From: Knufia peltigerae
Lineage: Eukaryota; Ascomycota; Eurotiomycetes; Chaetothyriales; Trichomeriaceae
Direction: 5' to 3'
DNA: 64,000 nt
NCBI GenBank assembly: GCA_030247855.1
Contig: JAPDRN010000001.1
Coordinates: 806,001 to 870,000, forward strand
Shown: positions 20,937 through 32,547 of the stretch, in pieces
How positions within the stretch are numbered: the stretch's first letter is position 1
Layout: each line of letters begins with the position of its first letter
The notes under the pieces: model-generated
Seen by the model: the letters and a program-made list of their open reading frames with translations, nothing else
The model's database searches: none
Told to the model about the DNA's origin: nothing
Translations under genes and position numbers: made by a program

Positions 20937-23427
20937 TCATACCGAGTCAAAATCGAAATCCATGTCGTCCAACAGTGAGGTCCATTGAAATGGGGCCAAG
21001 TCCGGTACCGCGGCTAGGAATTCTGACCACAGTTCGTCCATGTCTTCTTCAGCTGGTAAGCCCTCACCCAGATATCTGCCACACCGCTGGGTTTGGACTT
21101 TGTTCGATGTCAAGGTTTTGTCTCCTGTGAGGCCGTCATTCCAAGGAAACTCGATGAATTGCGCCAAAGCTGGGGAATCCCTTCGAGTCCGAACATCTCC
21201 GACCGTCGCAGCTCCCCCGTTGGCCGGAGTTTGCAATGGACCAATTAATCTCTGAGTGCGCTGTGTCTGTAGCGTTGCTAGAAGCGTTTGCATGTTTTTC
21301 TGGATGCCTTGCATCAGAGCACTCGATTCTTCCCGAGACTTCTCTAGTGTCTGGTATGCAGCCATAACTTTAGCCTTTTGTGCTTCCGCATCTGCTGAAT
21401 CTGGATTGAACGACACATCGGTGGCAAGAGTCAGAGCTGCCATAGAAACATGTTGCATGACTGTCCACAAGCGGGCTGGTCGGATTCCAGCGAGTGGGAT
21501 AAGATCGTCCATTGAGCGTCTGAGATCAAGAATGGTATGAGCCGAGCTAAGACAGGTTGTTCGCGAATACGCGTAGTCCGGGTTTGTAGAGCCTATAAGA
21601 TGATATGGACGGTGAAGTCGACATAAGCGTGCATGGAGACTGAAATGAATACTAAGTCGCTGCCAGGCGATATATGGCCGTTCTTCACACACTTTCTGGC
21701 TTTGCTGGATACTCATAGGATCGAGCTGAAAGAAGATAGGGAGCTCCTTCAGATATTGCTGTAGCTTGTTATCCAGCATCATAATGATGGCGTACTCTGG
21801 CTCTTGCGAATCTGAGAATGCAGAGGGAAGAGCATCAACAATTTCCCGACATAGGTTTGCCAATTTTATTCGTTGAAGAAAGGCAGACATCTCCGTCGGG
21901 AAGGACCAAGACAGTCCCTCCTCTTGTGCGTTCGGCGTTATGAGTGTGTCATCAGTATTACTCGGATATTTGACGTTCATGTGTCGTGGGTGGAACGTGT
22001 ATGCACCTTCCTGAGAGCTACCTGAAAATGCACCAAGCCTAGGAACCGTAAGTATTCCATTGTAGTGCAGAAGCCATGATCAGAGCAAAACACAAAGACC
22101 TTGGCACATTAATCAAAAGAAGCACATATCCCCAAGGCCGACTGGTATGGGGTCTTAAAGACCCTTCAACATAGACAAACATAAACATAGAAGCTGGCTA
22201 CTTTGACGAATTGCCCGGCATCAGGCTGCACAGTTTACGACTTCTGTGAAACTTCATTCGGAAATGGTTTGCCCAGTGTTTGGTCGCAGCAGCACTGACC
22301 CGTCCGCAAGCAGTAGGAATTGATAGGGGGAATAAATGGCTTACCAGTCTGAGGACACCATGTGCCACCAAATTCTTCGCTGAACTTCGATCTCAACCGT
22401 GTTGTAGCCTTTGAGTCTTCGTTCCTCACGACTCTTGAAAGTGTCCAGTCTATCGATCTGCATGGCCTTAGCCATCAACATGCAACGGCACCTGAGCATA
22501 TTGACGTCGAACAGCGAGAAGGAAGCGTTCGACACCACAAAGGCCAGAGTTGTGACGGCAGCTAGAGCAGGAGTTGAAGTTGGAAATTTCTCGGGGCAAT
22601 GCTCTAAGATCGACATAGCGAGGCGAGCATACATTTTGAAGGCAGCTCTCGCTTCTTTCCGTAAAGCCCGCAACTTGCTTAAGAACTGGGTTGTCCATGA
22701 GAGTGCCGCCCCCGCGAATATGGAAAAGAGCATTAGGATGTTGGCCATACAGATCTCTGTATCTCCGTTGGAGGCTCTGTGAAACGTCTCCTCCATGGTG
22801 GTCCGTGTCGACGGAAGGTGTAGCACTCCGAATGTAGGGTGGAGAGCAAGGGAAAAATGATCGAATAGTAGCCTTGCTTCATCTAACGGGGGCAGCTTAT
22901 TGAGTAAGTTCGCTACAAATCCAGAGGTGTCTGCAGGCATTTCTCGCATCATATCCAAATCATGAGACGAGAACGGTGTGGAGCCATGTTCAGGGCTGGC
23001 AGGTCTCGGGCTTGCCAGACTTACATGGGCCTTCGAGTGCCTGTCATTTCCTTCCGAGACCGTCCCCAATATCGACGAGGATTCATGGTTTGAGGCTTGG
23101 AAAACGGCTTCTTCCAATCTTTGAATCCGAGACAGTACATCGCCTGTGTTGCTTTGAGGCATGTTAGCGATAATAATGGTCTTGCGGAGAAGGTGGTCGA
23201 ATGTACCTCGACCGCACTCCAGATGAATCGACACTTCCAACACAGTCTCTAGCAGGGTCTGATTCTCCTCCATCGAATTCACATGTGATAGCCCTGATGG
23301 AGCAATTTGAACATGGCTGCTGACGATCGCATTTTCGTTTCTTTCGCCGGCAGGTCCGACATGATTTCGGTGGTCGAGCCCATTTTTGGGTCATCGTCAT
23401 CGGGACTCCTCTGTTGCTTCGATTCAT
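20937..23427 (-). CDS. Zn2Cys6 transcription factor with fungal_trans middle homology region
   Basis: This is a binuclear zinc-cluster regulator of RNA polymerase II genes. There are three exons on the minus strand: 23427-23207, 23151-22345 and 22038-20937, encoding 709 residues. The zinc cluster is at about residues 23-49: C-RT-C-RRKKRK-C-DRQQP-C-SN-C-SIRAIT-C. A short coiled-coil-like linker (DVLSRIQRLEEAVF) follows, then the fungal_trans domain with EIEVQRRIWWHMVSSDW. Joining exon 2 to an acceptor CCTAG at 22040-22039 restores the expected WLGAFSGSSQEGAYTFHPRHM run. The second intron is 306 nt, several times longer than most others in the window. It lies next to an FAD monooxygenase on the same strand and is divergent from MCM6. 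The most natural target is the monooxygenase, by inference only. Confidence 0.85.
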
Positions 23428-23795
23428 GACTTATCTTTGAATGTGACTCATTATTGGCTGAAGTAGCGAAGTACCTGAATCAGAAGGCCAGGGTCCGAAC
23501 AAAGACAGTGTCGTTCTCAGCATTCCTTCACCCAGGTCCTACGGAGTACAATTAATAGATAATGATGAGAAGGATGGACCAGGGTCGGATGCGGTAAGCG
23601 TACGGAGGATTTCTGGCGAATCACCAATGACGCGTTAAGTGGTACTAATTAGGTCTAGAGCAAACACGTACCCGCGACTTTTCGCGTCAGGGGCTCGACA
23701 GATTTACCAGAGTATCCCTACTCCGTAGAATCAATCAGCCATAACTTGGTCGACTGCTATATCCTTCTCGACGACCAGAATATTCAAATTTCAAA
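23428..23795. promoter_or_regulatory. Divergent promoter, Zn2Cys6 regulator / MCM6
   Basis: This 368-bp intergenic region carries ACGCGT at 23630-23635, a TTCGCGTC stretch at about 23680, and TACGGAGTA / TACTCCGTA motifs at 23540-23548 and 23719-23727. The first two fit G1/S control of MCM6. Confidence 0.45.
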
Positions 23796-26753
23796 ATGTC
23801 GAACCTAGTAGACTCGATCCTCAACTCAGATGCCTTTGGCGCAACACCTTCCTCACCCCGGCGAACACAAAACATCCCTTCCTCTTCGAGGCCGAGACCC
23901 CCACCATCCGAAAGCAATGGCATACCTTCCGAAGCAGATATCTTTCCTGATGACGAGGTAGTAGGAGCAGCGCGCGGAAGGAACAGAAACCCTCTCGATC
24001 GAAACGTTTCGAAGGTGACAGACCGTGCGGGAGAAAGAGTCCAACAGGCATTTGAAGATTTTCTCGAATCGCACATTGAAGAACCATCCTCCTCTGCGAT
24101 CCCTCCTTCGAGTGAGCTGAAAACAGACAAATATTACATCAACCAGATCCATGGCTTGCGGGAGTTCCAGCTCTCCACATTGTACGTTGATTACAGGCAT
24201 CTCCTGTCCTACAAGGAGGGTCCGATCCTGGCAGACGCAATCGCAAGCCAATATTATCGCTTTCTGCCATTCTTGACAAAGGCACTACACAACCTTCTGG
24301 CCAAGTATGAACCAGTATATTTCAAAGACCATCGACAGATGACGAGCAATGCTTCACAGGCTGGCACTTCAATGGCCGGCAATGCAACTAGCGAGGCGAA
24401 CAGCCAGGGCGAGATGACTCTCAACCAGCAGACCGATAAATTGTTTACATTGGCATTCTACAACCTGCCTTTGGTGTCTCGAGTGCGACAATTGCGAACC
24501 GATCAAGTTGGAAAATTACTGTCCATCTCAGGCACTGTCACAAGAACTTCCGAAGTCCGTCCAGAGCTGGCTCTAGGCACCTTCATCTGCGAGGCTTGCA
24601 ACGAACCCGTGTTCAATGTGGAGCAGACATTCAGATACACAGAGCCGAATGTGTGCCCGAACCAGACCTGCGGCAACAAAGTCGCATGGCGACTTGATAT
24701 TCGAAACAGCACGTTCGTAGATTGGCAGAGATGTCGCATCCAGGAGAACAGTTCAGAAATCCCTACCGGAAGCATGCCACGCACAATGGACGTCATTCTG
24801 CGAGGAGAACAAGTTGAGCGCACAAAGCCCGGCGAGAAATGCATTTTCACAGGCACCTTGATTGTTGTACCAGACGTCTCCCAGCTCGGTATCCCTGGTG
24901 TCCGGCCAGAAGCCTCGAAGGACAACAGAAACTTTCGAGGGGCTGATGCCGGTGGTGCCGGTGTTAGTGGCCTGAAGGCTTTGGGTGTGCGAGACCTCAC
25001 ATACCGCATGGCGTTCTTAGCCTGCTTCTCCTGTCCTGACACCACAACCCCTGGTCAAACAGCGAACCAGCTGAACGGCCAATCTACCAACATCCTCAAC
25101 TCCCTCCACCAGACCGACCTTTTTGATCAATACGACAGCGGCGAGCGTGCCCAGGAAGCCTATCTCGAAACACTCACCCACGAAGAAATCGAAGACCTAA
25201 AATACATGGTTCATTCCGACAAAATCTACAGCAGACTTGTCCAGAGCATTGCCCCTATGGTCTACGGCCACGAGATTGTCAAGAAGGGTTTGTTGCTTCA
25301 GTTGCTAGGCGGTGTTTCCAAAATGACGCCTGAAGGCATGCCTCTTCGAGGAGACATCAACATCTGCATTGTGGGCGACCCGTCAACCTCGAAATCTCAG
25401 TTCCTCAAATACATCTCCTCCTTTCAACCTCGTGCAGTGTATACCTCGGGCAAAGCATCAAGTGCTGCCGGTCTGACAGCCGCTGTTGTCAAGGACGAAG
25501 AAACGGGCGAACACACCATCGAAGCCGGTGCTCTAATGCTTTCAGATTCCGGTACCTGCTGTATTGATGAGTTCGACAAGATGGACATATCAGACCAGGT
25601 CGCGATCCACGAAGCCATGGAACAACAGACGATCAGTATCGCCAAAGCAGGTATCCACGCCACGCTCAATGCGCGCACAAGTATCCTCGCCGCAGCGAAT
25701 CCGATCGGCGGACGGTATAATCGCAAAACAACCCTGAGAGCCAACATCAACATGTCTGCTCCAATCATGTCGCGATTCGATCTATTCTTCGTCGTGCTCG
25801 ACGAGTGCAATGAGAACATTGACCGCCATCTCGCAGAGCACATTGTCAATCTGCACATGCTCAAGGACGACTTCGTGCAGCCAGAATTCTCAACAGAGCA
25901 GCTCCAGCGCTATATTCGCTTCGCGAGGACGTTCAAACCCAAATTCACGCCAGAAGCCATGAGTTTGCTTGTGGTGAAGTACAAAGAGCTCCGCGCCAAC
26001 GACTCGGGCGGTCTCGGACGAAACAGTTACCGCATCACGGTGCGTCAGCTCGAATCGCTGATCAGATTGTCCGAGGCGATTGCAAAGGCGAATTGTGTCG
26101 AGGATATCACCGTGCCCATGGTTCTGGAGGCATTTGACCTCCTCAGGCAGTCCATCATCACGGTCGAGAAGGACGACGTTGATGTCGAAGACGAAGAGGA
26201 GCAAGATGCCACTCACGATGGGGAGGGAGACAGCCCCATGGCCGACGGGGACGATCACGGCGACGCCCACGACGGAGACGAACGAACACACGGCACTCCC
26301 GCACCCACCAAGGCGACGACAAAGATCACGTTCGAGAAATACCACACCATTCAGAACATGCTCGCGTCTCATATCCGCGACGAGGAGGACCAAAACGGCG
26401 AGGGTCCCGAGCACGATGAGTTGCTCGTATGGTACCTCGAACAAATCGAAGAGAGTATTTCGAACGAGGATGAGTTGAACGCCGAACGCTCACTTGCGAA
26501 GAAGGTGCTGAAGAGGATGATCAAGGTATGCAGCTCTAATCCCCTGCCGCACGATACCTAGGAACAGAATCCCTCCCCCAGACGCGTGCCAGACTCGTGC
26601 CAGACTCGTGCTAACGACTTGCCCTAGGACAATGTGATCATCCCCATACGCGGCGAAGGTCTCGTCGACGGCGATCAGCAGGATGCTGCTGCGTCGACCT
26701 CGAGAATCACATATGCCCTCCACCCTAATTGTGGCATCTTTGATGACGAGTAG
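23796..26753 (+). CDS. MCM6: DNA replication licensing factor MCM6
   Basis: This is a subunit of the nuclear MCM2-7 replicative helicase. There are two exons, 23796-26525 and 26628-26753, with a 102-nt intron (GTATGC..CCCTAG). The product is 951 residues and ends NCGIFDDE; reading through the intron would stop early at 26561. Features in order are an N-terminal disordered segment, the zinc-binding region (CEAC...CPNQTC), the MCM6-diagnostic stretch RIQENSSEIPTGSMPRTMDV followed by ILRGEQVE, Walker A GDPSTSKSQ (about residue 527), Walker B CIDEFDKM (about 589), the arginine finger MSRFDLFF (about 658), an acidic His/Asp-rich insert (about 790-835), and the winged-helix C-terminus. The intron contains a duplicated CGTGCCAGACT unit. 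An ACGCGT lies upstream. Confidence 0.96.
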
Positions 26754-27758
26754 TGGACGGGTCATGAAGGGTTTGCACTTTACACTCTTGCGTTTCGTCT
26801 TTTTTGACGGCAGGCATGAGTGAGGGTCGATGAGAAGATGTCGTATGAGAACCATGTCTGGAACGTTGCAAAAGGGGTGGGAACCGGTCAGGCCGGTCAG
26901 ACCTATCACGCCTATATCAAGTTTTAAAACAGGGCGGCTACTGGCGTTAGGTTAGATATTCGTGTGATCTTGTGTACGATTTTCGACAGACGCCGCGGTC
27001 TTGAGGGTGTTTTGGTGGTTTGGCGTTTTTTTCTCTCGCTGGCTCCTACACGCATGACCCTGGCATTTGTTCAGCGAGGATTTGTCAGAACCTGTATTTT
27101 GTATCAATGACACATCTTGAAGGAGGTTTGCAGCTTGTCACAACTGATGATGAACACGAGCGAGTGACGGGAGAGTCTCTTTGGGACGCTTTTACATTCC
27201 AGCAGCTCATCGTGTATACCAACGACCGCACGTTGGATGCTGCAACCGCGTCTCATGCAAGTGGTCATGGCAATGGAAGTCTTGAATACAGAATATATAC
27301 CAGATGTGAAACACGTTGATTATCCTGAGTGTCGCAAAAATCGGGGTCCATTGAGACATACAAGTAGGAGGAAGTGCAAGAGACTTGCTAACCCTACAGG
27401 CCCTGTATGCCTTTTTGACAACATATTCTCACTCGAGGCCGTTGCCTCCTCTGTTGCGCCTCTTCACCAACATACATTCAATGGGCCATCCAATACCATG
27501 CCATCTCAATTATCGAGCTATTCGTACAGTCAAGAAAAAAGGAGGCACTACCTTAGGCATGCAATGTTGCCTCAAGGCTTCGTGGAAAATGGACTGTCTT
27601 GTAACTCGAGATGGAAACGTATCTTTCCACAGACATGTCGAGTTCTCCAACAAGATCTGAGGATTTCTAGTGGTCCGATCAATCCTGAAACCCAAATTCA
27701 TAGCTCTAATGTAGTCATGTCTGGTAGAGGAATAACCTCACAAGGACCGCGATTTTCC
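26754..27758. other. Convergent intergenic region
   Basis: About 1 kb separates the 3' ends of MCM6 and the zinc-finger gene. Plus-strand frames near 27020-27830 show no recognisable domain; the last one overlaps the zinc-finger gene's 3' end in antisense. I see no gene. Confidence 0.35.
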
Positions 27759-30700
27759 TTAAGCACCGCCATCATGTTCGGTCCCTCTCCCGTCCCTCGC
27801 AGCAAAAAACTTTCGTCTGAATTCCGATAGTGCATTAGCCACTCCGTCGAACTCTTTGATATCTCGTGCACGCAGATCAGCGATGACTTCTTTTAAACCG
27901 CTGAAGAAATCGTCCTTGGTTGCTTTGTCCATATTGCTGCCCGAGGTCATCTCCGCCAGGATTGCATTTTCTATGACGACAAATGGTTAGTACAAAGGCC
28001 CACGTACTAACCAATCGTAGTCATGACATGGAAACAGGATCAGGGCGCAGTCGTACCTGAAAGACCTATCTGATGGAGATGTTGCTCTTCACAAGATGGG
28101 TCTGTGCAAGTTTCTCCAGAGAGTTCGGTGGGGCATATTGGGCGTGAAGGATCAATATTGTTGGAGTAAGTCAACGACTTGTATCCAGTTTTGACATTGT
28201 CCTTGTAGTCGGCATGGAAACGAAAGTCCTTGAAGTTTGAAAGAGGGGTTTTATACGGAACAAATCGTGTGATAGGTTCCGCACCACCATCAAGAATGGC
28301 CGGCTTTTCATCTTGACTCTTCCCGTCAGAGACAAGCTGCGTATTGACCAAAGTGTCCGCTTCCGTCAACTGGGGACCGGACTCAGCGTCGTCCTGGGCG
28401 TTTCCTGGACGAACCTCCGATAATGTCTCAACAGCCGCGGTGGGCTGAGAGGCAAGATCTGCCTCTATTGGTTCTGATATTTCGGCATTCTCTGGGTCGT
28501 CGACGTCTTCAGCATGCTCATAAGGGTCGTAGAAGTCCGTTTCATTCTCGAATGGATTTGTAGTCGGGGTAGCATCAGTGACAGGAGCTTCCTCGGGATC
28601 ATATTCGTCTGACTCCATGGATTGCCGGAATTGTCTTGCGTTTTCAGCTTCGGCTGGCTCATAATCATCATCCTCCAGCTCTTCCTCAGAGTCAGACATA
28701 CTCGCGCTGCCATCACTGTCTTCTCCCATATCCATCGACGTATCTTCCTCTGCTAGCTCTCCAGAGTCCATGTCCCCGGATGATGATTGTTCGGGCACCG
28801 AATCTGGCGCAGGGGAGATTTCCATCTCCTGGGTTTGAAGAGTATCAGCTCGTGTGATGCTTTGCTCGCCTTGAGCGTCTTCAGACTCTTCGTCAAAACC
28901 CACAACGGGCTCTTCAGGCTCTTCGTTATCCGAGACGATTTCAGGGCCTCCAGAAACATTCACAGTATCAACGTTATCGGCCTTTGGAAGGGCTTTGGAG
29001 GCAACGTCTTCAGACTGTAGCTGGTCAAATTTAGTCGAGCCACCATCATCTCCTACCCCTGGCGGTTCCATGTGTCTTGAGGTGGATGTAGCAAGAGTAC
29101 TGGCTTCAGTGGCTGGCTGTGCATCAGGCATTGTTTCGACGACTTTGGACGGTCTGGTTTCTTGAGCTTCGGCTAATTTTTCCATTTTGATTTGTTGGAG
29201 CTCGTCAAAATATTGCTTCTGACCCGTACGGCCTTCCTGAAGTTGCAATTCCAGGCGGTGAAGCTCTTCGGCAAGCTCTCTTTCGAGGTTTGTGGATTGT
29301 GCTAACGCTGATCTATAGCTTTCGACATTCGCTCGAGCTTGGGAGAGATCAGCTCGTATCTTGTTAATTCGTAATTCAGTCTTGGAAACTTCTAGATTGA
29401 GGTCCGGCAGGCCATCTTGCAAGACCTTCTGTCGTGCCGCGCGCTGTTTGAGCAGGTCAGCCTTCAATGCAGCTGCGCGTTCCGCAAGTTGTGTAGGTGT
29501 TAATTTGGTGATTGATCGAGGCTGTTTAGACATTACAGCAACTCCACTCATAGCTGGAGACTGTGAAGTAGGGGGGCTGCTCAACGGGTTTCCGGTCCTT
29601 GTCATGACCGGGGTCGGCGGATTTGAAGAAACAGGCGATTCGACTTCGCTTTTACTTCGTTTCAACTTGTTACGCTGCTCGAGTTCAGCAATCCTTCTGC
29701 GCATGGCCTCAATCTCTGTCTGCTTTATGCGATATAGATTATCTTTTCCGGCTTCAGTGGCAGAATCACTGCGCAATGGCTGCACCGGTGTTGTTGACTT
29801 GACAGTAGCTGGTAATGGCTGTGAGGGAAGCTGATTTTGAACCTCTCCAGTTCCAGATTCGGAGCCCATAGCCATTGCATCGCTCTCGTCTTCAATGATT
29901 TCGCCTTCTGATTGTTCTTCAGGATCGTCAACGTGCGTTCGCTTCATGGAAGGTTCGATGCTGGAGGCAGCGGGATCGGATGCCAAGGAGCGCTTTAAAG
30001 GGTTGAAAATAGTATGAGGCTGTTCGTCTGACGATGTTACAGACGTTCCGTTGTCTGCATGAGTACCTGGTTCATCGGAAGCAGAGCCTCCTGGCGTCAT
30101 GAACAGCCCTGGAATCAAGCCAGATTGACTGATCGAACTCCGCAACTGAATTGTCGTCCCGAAAAACGGCTGTGCCACGTTGGTATTCTTGGCCTGCGCT
30201 TCTCGTTTGAGCTGCTCCATTTTTGCACGAACCAATTCCGTCTGAGCTTTCGCCTTTGTATTCTGAGCCTGAGATACTTCAGGGCTCTCCTGTTGCGAAT
30301 GTGGAGATTTCGGAGCTGATGGAAGGGCGTTGGATGCTTCAGCGGCTCTAGCAGGAGACGCCGCTGGTAGCGACACCTGCCGTTGCGCAGGTGAGCCTGT
30401 ATTTGGCGTAGAAGGGCTCGGTCGGCCTGCTTTGGCGGCAAGCAATTGGGCGATTCGATCTTTGCGCTCTATGCTGGGGTTCGGAGCTGCTTGCTGCTTC
30501 TCTGTCACAGTTGTATTGTGCAAAACGTCACTTAGTGGTGCACCTGATGGTGTCTCGTCATTCGTGCTCTGCAGATTTTGCTGGCTGAAAAGTAGGGCAG
30601 GCGCGGCTTCCTGAGCGACAGCGCGATGGACTGGTTCGGCTGACGCATTTTGCGTTGTTTGAACTTGGTCAGGATCCACCTTGATACCCAATTCGGCGTA

Positions 30701-31832
30701 TAGTTCTCTCAGGACCTGAGGATGAATACCTTCTTTAACCAATTCAGGATAGAGGATTTTATGAGGCACAAGTGACAGGAGAGCACCCTTTGCCAATTGG
30801 CGAAGCTCAGGTACAGGCTTATCATCATATCTGCGTTGTATTGGCTTCTGCGTGTGAGCTTGGTGATTATCGACCCTTGTACGAAAAGAACCCATAGTTC
30901 GATCATCAATTGTTGCTGGTCGTGTGGGATCATATGCTGTGAGCAACTGTTAGTCCATTTCTCGAATGATGTCCATCGACTTGCACCCACGAGACACGTT
31001 TCCAGGTTCTTCGGATGGCTGTCTGTTTGCGCCAGCATACTCGCCCATAGATATAGAACTTGCCACATGCTCATCAACCTCTTGTGGAGCTTGGTTCTGA
31101 AGGTTGGCAAAAAGTAGTTCCAAATCCGATCGCGAGCCGAAGGAAGGAAGCGTTTGATCTGTGGAAGAATGAGCAGCAATGTGACTTAGCGGATTGAGGC
31201 ATACCTTTGTCATCGACTTCTCGTGATGCAGGGCGGGCGGGTTGGCCATTGCCGCCTCGGTTAGTGTGGTAAGATCGAGGACTAGGTTCATTTAGATGGC
31301 GCAGATCTCTTCCTTCTCTTGATCCCGTCTGCCTGCCTGAGGACGGCTCCTGCTGAGGATGCCGGGCTTGTTCGACCAGGTTGACGCTTGAAGCGAAGGC
31401 ATGGGATGTTGGTACAGGTGACGGATTGTACGGTGAAGAAGTTGAAGCAGTTGGCTGCGCGGAGAAGTGAGGAAAACCAGCCGTGCTAGGAATAGGCACG
31501 GGAGGAAATGAAGGAGGCGGTGGAGGTGGCAAGCCAGCATTGGTAAACTGTTTGAAGAATTCGGCGCTGAGAGTAGAAGGAGGAATCGGCGGAGGGTGGA
31601 AAGGATCGAAGGTTGGCGCCGGTCCCAAGTTCTGCGAGTTTGACTCAAATCTGGATGTGTTCGTCACAGGTTGGTGCTGGTAGACATTCTGCAGCGAGTT
31701 CTGCTGTGTTAAGCTCGGAGGTGTATGTATAGGCTGCTGGATGCCATTATGGGGGATAGGATAGTAGGGCTGTTGAGGAGCATAGGAAGGTGTGCCCGTG
31801 GAGAACGGGTTCGAAGAATATGAGTGCGCCAT
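27759..31832 (-). CDS. Red1/ZFC3H1-type C-terminal zinc-finger protein (nuclear RNA surveillance)
   Basis: This is a large, mostly disordered protein. There are four exons on the minus strand: 31832-31205, 31155-30991, 30936-28057 and 27970-27759, encoding 1294 residues. Splicing at GTGGGT..CTCACAG gives VSPYDPTRPA, and GTACGA..CATAG adds the final ENAILAEMTSG... segment. The N-terminus is Pro-rich with polyproline runs (about residues 85-130). The middle has coiled-coil segments (about 540-690: RRRIAELEQRNKLKRSK; ELEEQ-type heptads) and long acidic stretches. Near the C-terminus is C-x8-C-x4-C-x3-H (ICPTELSGETCTDPSCEEQH), the putative zinc-finger of the ZFC3H1/Red1 family. Fission yeast Red1 is the core of MTREC, which delivers RNAs to the nuclear exosome; this role is inferred from the zinc finger and architecture. 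It is divergent from the myosin gene. Confidence 0.82.
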
Positions 31833-32547
31833 TGCGCCGTGTCGCGAGACGCGACAGACAGAGCGGTAGATATCACTGCAACACTTTTGCAAGCCAGCGA
31901 AGACGGACCTGATTAGTAGAGTCGCTCGAAGGCATCATCGAGCCAGCTGGCGATTCCAAGACAGGTCAAGAGAGGACAGGATAGGACACGCAGAGACAAA
32001 AGCTCGAATGGTCTTACTCCTGAGATATGTCCATCAAGGTTGGTACATAACAATATATATCACTCCACGATCAGGGGGCCTTGCCAACTGCTGCTCTTGA
32101 GGGTGTGTTCAATAAGCTGAGTGATGAATGGTGTTTTGGTTAACTGGACAGTGTCGCAGGAGGCATTTTCCAAATGGGCGGCACTGAGTGAAATGTCTTT
32201 CGCTAGACCTTCCCCTTCACGTGTTGTATCTTACACGTCCGATATGCACCACCGTAGCATGAGTACGGTCGGCTACAAGAACTGGAGGATTTCCTCTAAC
32301 TGCCATCACACGCTAGGCTTGTGGAGGAATAGCGTTGTCGGTCTCCAGGGCAATACAACTCGCGAGGCTTTTGTTATTGCTTTCTGAAGCGGCGTCACTT
32401 GCATGAAGAGCCAGCCGTCAGTCAAGATTTCATACATCGTGCACAGTCCCAACAACGGTTTCCAAAGTTGCTGAGTGCCTGTGCACTGACACTCTATCTG
32501 TTTTGGCTGTCTCTGTATGGTGACAGGCATCTTGACAGTGCAGCAAG
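31833..32547. promoter_or_regulatory. Divergent region, zinc-finger protein / myosin II
   Basis: The 715 bp hold both promoters. A non-coding or short 5' exon of the myosin could lie here, because AG acceptors such as CAGTGCAG precede its first ATG. I see no separate gene. Confidence 0.35.

Noticed and set aside
27237..27830. 197-codon plus-strand frame between MCM6 and the zinc-finger gene
   Set aside because: There is no domain, a mixed composition, and overlap with the 3' end of the zinc-finger gene in antisense.
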